Positions 49,945 to 52,309 of a DNA stretch of 52,309 bases are shown here, piece after piece. The stretch is from positions 1 to 52,309 of the forward strand of contig JADJNC010000028.1 of assembly GCA_016709335.1 (NCBI GenBank), written 5' to 3'. Origin of the DNA: Candidatus Propionivibrio dominans (GTDB lineage Bacteria; Pseudomonadota; Gammaproteobacteria; Burkholderiales; Rhodocyclaceae). Positions within the stretch are counted from its first letter, which is position 1; every line of letters begins with the position of its first letter. Under the pieces are notes generated by a model. The model saw nothing but the letters and a program-made list of their open reading frames with translations. It was not told where the DNA came from and ran no database searches. The translations under genes were made by a program, and so were the position numbers.

Positions 49945-50565
49945 ATGTCCACTGTCCTGATCGCCCTGTCAGCCCTCGTAATGGCCTATCTTTTGGGCTC
50001 CGTTCCTTTTGCCGTGGTCAGCAGCCGCCTTTTCGGGCTGGCCGATCCGCGCAGTTACGGGTCGAAGAATCCGGGAGCGACCAACGTGCTGCGTAGCGGC
50101 CACAAGGGCGCCGCCGCAATGACCTTGCTCGGCGATCTGAGCAAGGGCTGGCTGGCGGTTTTTCTGGCGCGCACGTACGGTGCGGCATTCGGCTTTGGCG
50201 AGGGCTTCGTCGGACTTGTCGCGCTGGCGGTCTTCTTCGGACACCTGTACCCGGTGTTCCTGAAATTCAAGGGCGGTAAAGGCGTGGCCACCGCCGCCGG
50301 GGTGTTGTTGGCCCTGGACCCCTGGCTGGGTTTGGCAACGTTCGCCACCTGGCTGTTCGTTTTCCTCATGCTGCGCTACTCGTCGCTGGCGGCGCTGGTG
50401 GCCGCGGCGGCGGCACCGCTATTTGCATTTTTTCTCTGGGGCAGCGATGTCCTGTTGCCGGCCGTCGGCATCATGGCCATGGCCTTGATCGGCAAACACT
50501 GGCAAAACCTGCAACGCCTGATGGCGGGAACCGAGCCGAAGACCGGCGCCGGTAAAAAAGCCTGA
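49945..50565 (+). CDS. plsY: Glycerol-3-phosphate acyltransferase PlsY
   Basis: PlsY makes lysophosphatidic acid from acyl-phosphate. The 206-residue membrane protein has about five helices, with the three conserved cytoplasmic motifs: [31 protein letters not shown] and [13 protein letters not shown]. The stop (50563-50565) touches the repaired tsaD stop on the other strand (50566-50568). Confidence 0.95.
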   Translation: MSTVLIALSALVMAYLLGSVPFAVVSSRLFGLADPRSYGSKNPGATNVLRSGHKGAAAMTLLGDLSKGWLAVFLARTYGAAFGFGEGFVGLVALAVFFGHLYPVFLKFKGGKGVATAAGVLLALDPWLGLATFATWLFVFLMLRYSSLAALVAAAAAPLFAFFLWGSDVLLPAVGIMAMALIGKHWQNLQRLMAGTEPKTGAGKKA

Positions 50566-51602
50566 TCAGGCCATCAACTCAGCCAGCGGCCAGCGGGCCC
50601 GCACGGCGAAAGGCGCCGGCCGGCTTGAGCGCAGCGCCGGATTGCATGCGGAGAGCACCGGCCAGCGCAATCATCGCTCCGTTATCGGTACAGAACTCGA
50701 ATTCGGGGTAATAGACCGAAATTCCGGCATTGGCCGCCTGCGCATCCAGCTGTCGCCGCAGTTCGCGGTTGGCTCCAACGCCACCGGCCACAACCAGCCG
50801 CTCAAGACCACTTTCCTTCATGGCGCGCATCGACTTCTTGACCAGCACCTCGACGATCGCTTCCTGAAAACCCCCGTGCGATGTCGGCGCGCTGTTGCGC
50901 GTCGGGTGATCCAATGACGCGCACTTTGGTCAGTACGGCCGTTTTCAGGCCGCTGAAGCTGAAGTTCAGATCGCCCGAGTGCAGCATCGGGCGTGGCAGT
51001 TTTACCGCATCCGCGTGTCCGTGCTCGGCCAGTTCAGCCAGTGCCGGGCCACCGGGGTAGGGCAGGCCAAGCAATTTGGCGGTTTTGTCAAACGCTTCGC
51101 CGGCGGCATCGTCCAGGGTTTCACCGAGTAGCTGGTACTGGCCAACGCCGCTAACCCGCATCAACTGGCTGTGTCCACCCGAGACCAGCAGGGCAATGAA
51201 GGGAAAGGCCGGTGGCCGGCGGGAAAGCAGCGGCGAGAGCAAATGGCCTTCAAGATGATGTACCGGAACGCTCGGGATGCCGAGCGAGCAAGCCAGCCCC
51301 TCGGCAAACGCAGCACCGACCAGCAGGGCGCCCGCCAGCCCGGGGCCTTGCGTGTAGGCGATCGCGTCAAGCGCCTTGAGCGAGCGCCCGCTATCAGCCA
51401 GGACCTTGCGCAGTAAGGGCACAACACGCCGGATATGGTCGCGTGAGGCAAGTTCGGGGACTACCCCGCCATACTCCTGATGCATCAGAACCTGCGAATG
51501 CAGGGCGTGGGCAAGCAGAACGCCGCCGGCGTCGGTGTCGTAAAGCGCAATCCCCGTTTCGTCGCAGGAGGATTCAATTCCAAGAATCAGCATGGGCGGC
51601 AT
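50566..51602 (-). CDS. tsaD: tRNA N6-threonylcarbamoyladenosine transferase TsaD (two frameshifts here)
   Basis: TsaD transfers threonylcarbamoyl to A37 of tRNA. The N-terminal frame reads [17 protein letters not shown], the metal-binding [11 protein letters not shown], and [10 protein letters not shown] up to ADIARGF, then breaks; the next frame gives [33 protein letters not shown] and [12 protein letters not shown]. An extra base in the A run at about 50868-50871 causes this. A second extra base near 50607 changes the ending from [14 protein letters not shown]; with it removed the stop is at 50566-50568. TsaD is essential in most bacteria, so sequencing errors are likely. The start is ATG 51602 or, more typical of the family, ATG 51593. 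Confidence 0.9.
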
Positions 51603-51647
51603 TCTAACAGCGCCGGCGGACTCCAGTTGAAGCAGGCAATAAAGCGC

Positions 51648-51677
51648 TTGGTGTTTTCACCCGGCTTTGTTTATAAT
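51648..51677 (+). promoter_or_regulatory. Promoter of rpsU
   Basis: TTGGTG at 51648-51653 and TATAAT at 51672-51677 with 18 bases between. It lies in the region between the divergent tsaD and rpsU genes, about 50 bases before the rpsU ATG. Confidence 0.75.
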
Positions 51678-51725
51678 GCGCGGCTTAATTGTAATCTGAC
51701 GATTCTTGAAATTAGGAAAGAGTTA

Positions 51726-51938
51726 ATGCCTGCCATTCGCCTGAAGGAAAATGAGCCGTTCGAAGTAGCGATTCGCCGTTTCAAGCGCACCGTTGAAAAA
51801 ACAGGTCTGTTGACCGAGCTGCGTGCCCGCGAGTTCTACGAGAAGCCCACTGCCGAGCGCAAGCGCAAACTGGCCGCCGCGGTCAAGCGCCATCACAAGC
51901 GCATGCGCAGCCAGACCCTGCCGCCAAAGCTTTTTTAA
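51726..51938 (+). CDS. rpsU: 30S ribosomal protein S21
   Basis: A 70-residue basic ribosomal protein: [20 protein letters not shown] and the end [17 protein letters not shown] match S21, which helps position the mRNA near the 3' end of 16S rRNA. ATG at 51726 with GAAAGAG upstream. In many proteobacteria it heads the rpsU-dnaG-rpoD macromolecular synthesis operon; the yqeY-like gene next door fits that arrangement. Confidence 0.96.
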   Translation: MPAIRLKENEPFEVAIRRFKRTVEKTGLLTELRAREFYEKPTAERKRKLAAAVKRHHKRMRSQTLPPKLF

Positions 51939-51961
51939 TACCGGATTGCAGATTGCCGATC

Positions 51962-51990
51962 AGCCGCCCGTTTCACGATGGGCGGCTTTT
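51962..51990 (+). terminator. Terminator/attenuator between rpsU and the yqeY-like gene
   Basis: AGCCGCCC (51962-51969) pairs with GGGCGGCT (51980-51987), with a 10-base loop and TTT after it. Its place inside a known operon suggests it sets the excess of S21 over the downstream products. Confidence 0.75.
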
Positions 51991-52053
51991 GGCATTTATG
52001 GCCTGCCGCCGGCCTGAAGTCCGCCCACCCGCCGCACCACAAGGAGACTCCCG

Positions 52054-52309
52054 ATGACCCTGAAAGAGCGCATCACCGAAGACATGAAGTCCGCCATGCG
52101 CGCCGGCGAAACGGGAAAGCGCGACGCCATCCGCCTTCTGCTGGCGGCGATCAAGCAGAAGGAAGTCGACGAGCGCATTGCACTCGACGATACGGCGGTC
52201 TTTGCCGTCATCGACAAGATGCTCAAACAGCGTCGTGATTCGATCACCCAGTACGAAGCCGCCGGACGCCAGGATCTGGCCGACGCCGAAAAATTCGAGG
52301 CCGAACTGC
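52054..52309 (+). CDS. YqeY-like GatB/YqeY domain protein, cut by the window end
   Basis: The first 85 residues are present: TLKERITEDMKSAMRAGETG, then RDAIRLLLAAIKQKEVDER and KQRRDSITQYEAAGRQDL, the GatB/YqeY helical domain that may bind tRNA. AAGGAG at 52041-52046 is eight bases upstream of the ATG. The 3' end lies beyond the window. Confidence 0.93.
   Translation, partial: MTLKERITEDMKSAMRAGETGKRDAIRLLLAAIKQKEVDERIALDDTAVFAVIDKMLKQRRDSITQYEAAGRQDLADAEKFEAEL

Overview
The window looks like a chromosomal stretch of a betaproteobacterium, most likely of the Rhodocyclales (Accumulibacter / Propionivibrio / Dechloromonas type). Reasons: high G+C, gene order kdsD-kdsC-lptC-lptA, a phasin (polyhydroxyalkanoate granules), neighbours leuS-lptE-holA-proA, rpsU followed by the yqeY-like gene, and an ISAzo13-type transposase. 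No rRNA, tRNA or CRISPR was seen. The assignment rests on gene content only.

Layout. 0.1-1.2 kb: a stand-alone P-loop ATPase. 1.7-5.3 kb: the ydbH-ynbE-ydbL envelope operon, then a VanZ-like membrane protein. 5.4-8 kb: a membrane histidine kinase divergent from a type IV prepilin-like gene that has a good sigma-54 promoter. 8-13 kb: a K+/H+ antiporter and the LPS genes kdsD, kdsC, lptC, lptA. 13-19 kb: phasin, a CinA-like protein, the helicase hrpA. 19-30 kb is the accessory region: a 5'-truncated brnT with brnA, a higBA-type toxin-antitoxin pair, aldo/keto reductase, APC permease, an exported Pcm, an unnamed two-gene cassette (coiled-coil protein plus a possible PD-(D/E)XK/membrane protein), a VWA/MoxR pair, an ISAzo13 element and several gene fragments. 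30-35 kb: a very long DUF748 (AsmA-like) protein. 35-52 kb is mostly housekeeping: glnS, pyrF, an ECF sigma factor with two envelope partners, leuS, lptE, holA, proA, a chalcone-isomerase-fold protein, ogt, xerD, ybaK, folB, plsY, tsaD, rpsU and the start of a yqeY gene.

Sequence quality matters here. At least eight single-base indels break ydbH, kdsC, lptC (twice), hrpA, the cassette nuclease and tsaD (twice); kdsC, lptC and tsaD are normally essential. In addition, three blocks of almost pure G/C (about 19021-19205, 37941-38320, 40637-40865) and a G13 run (13786-13798) look like consensus failure, not biology. I therefore annotate the broken genes over their full span as probably intact in the organism.

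How the genes work together: kdsD/kdsC (Kdo supply), lptC/lptA/lptE (LPS transport), ydbH-ynbE-ydbL and DUF748 (AsmA-like envelope lipid functions) and plsY (phospholipid synthesis) give a strong outer-membrane theme. The best candidate for an undescribed system is the two-gene cassette at 24528-26104, which sits among toxin-antitoxin modules and gene fragments and has its own large upstream hairpin.
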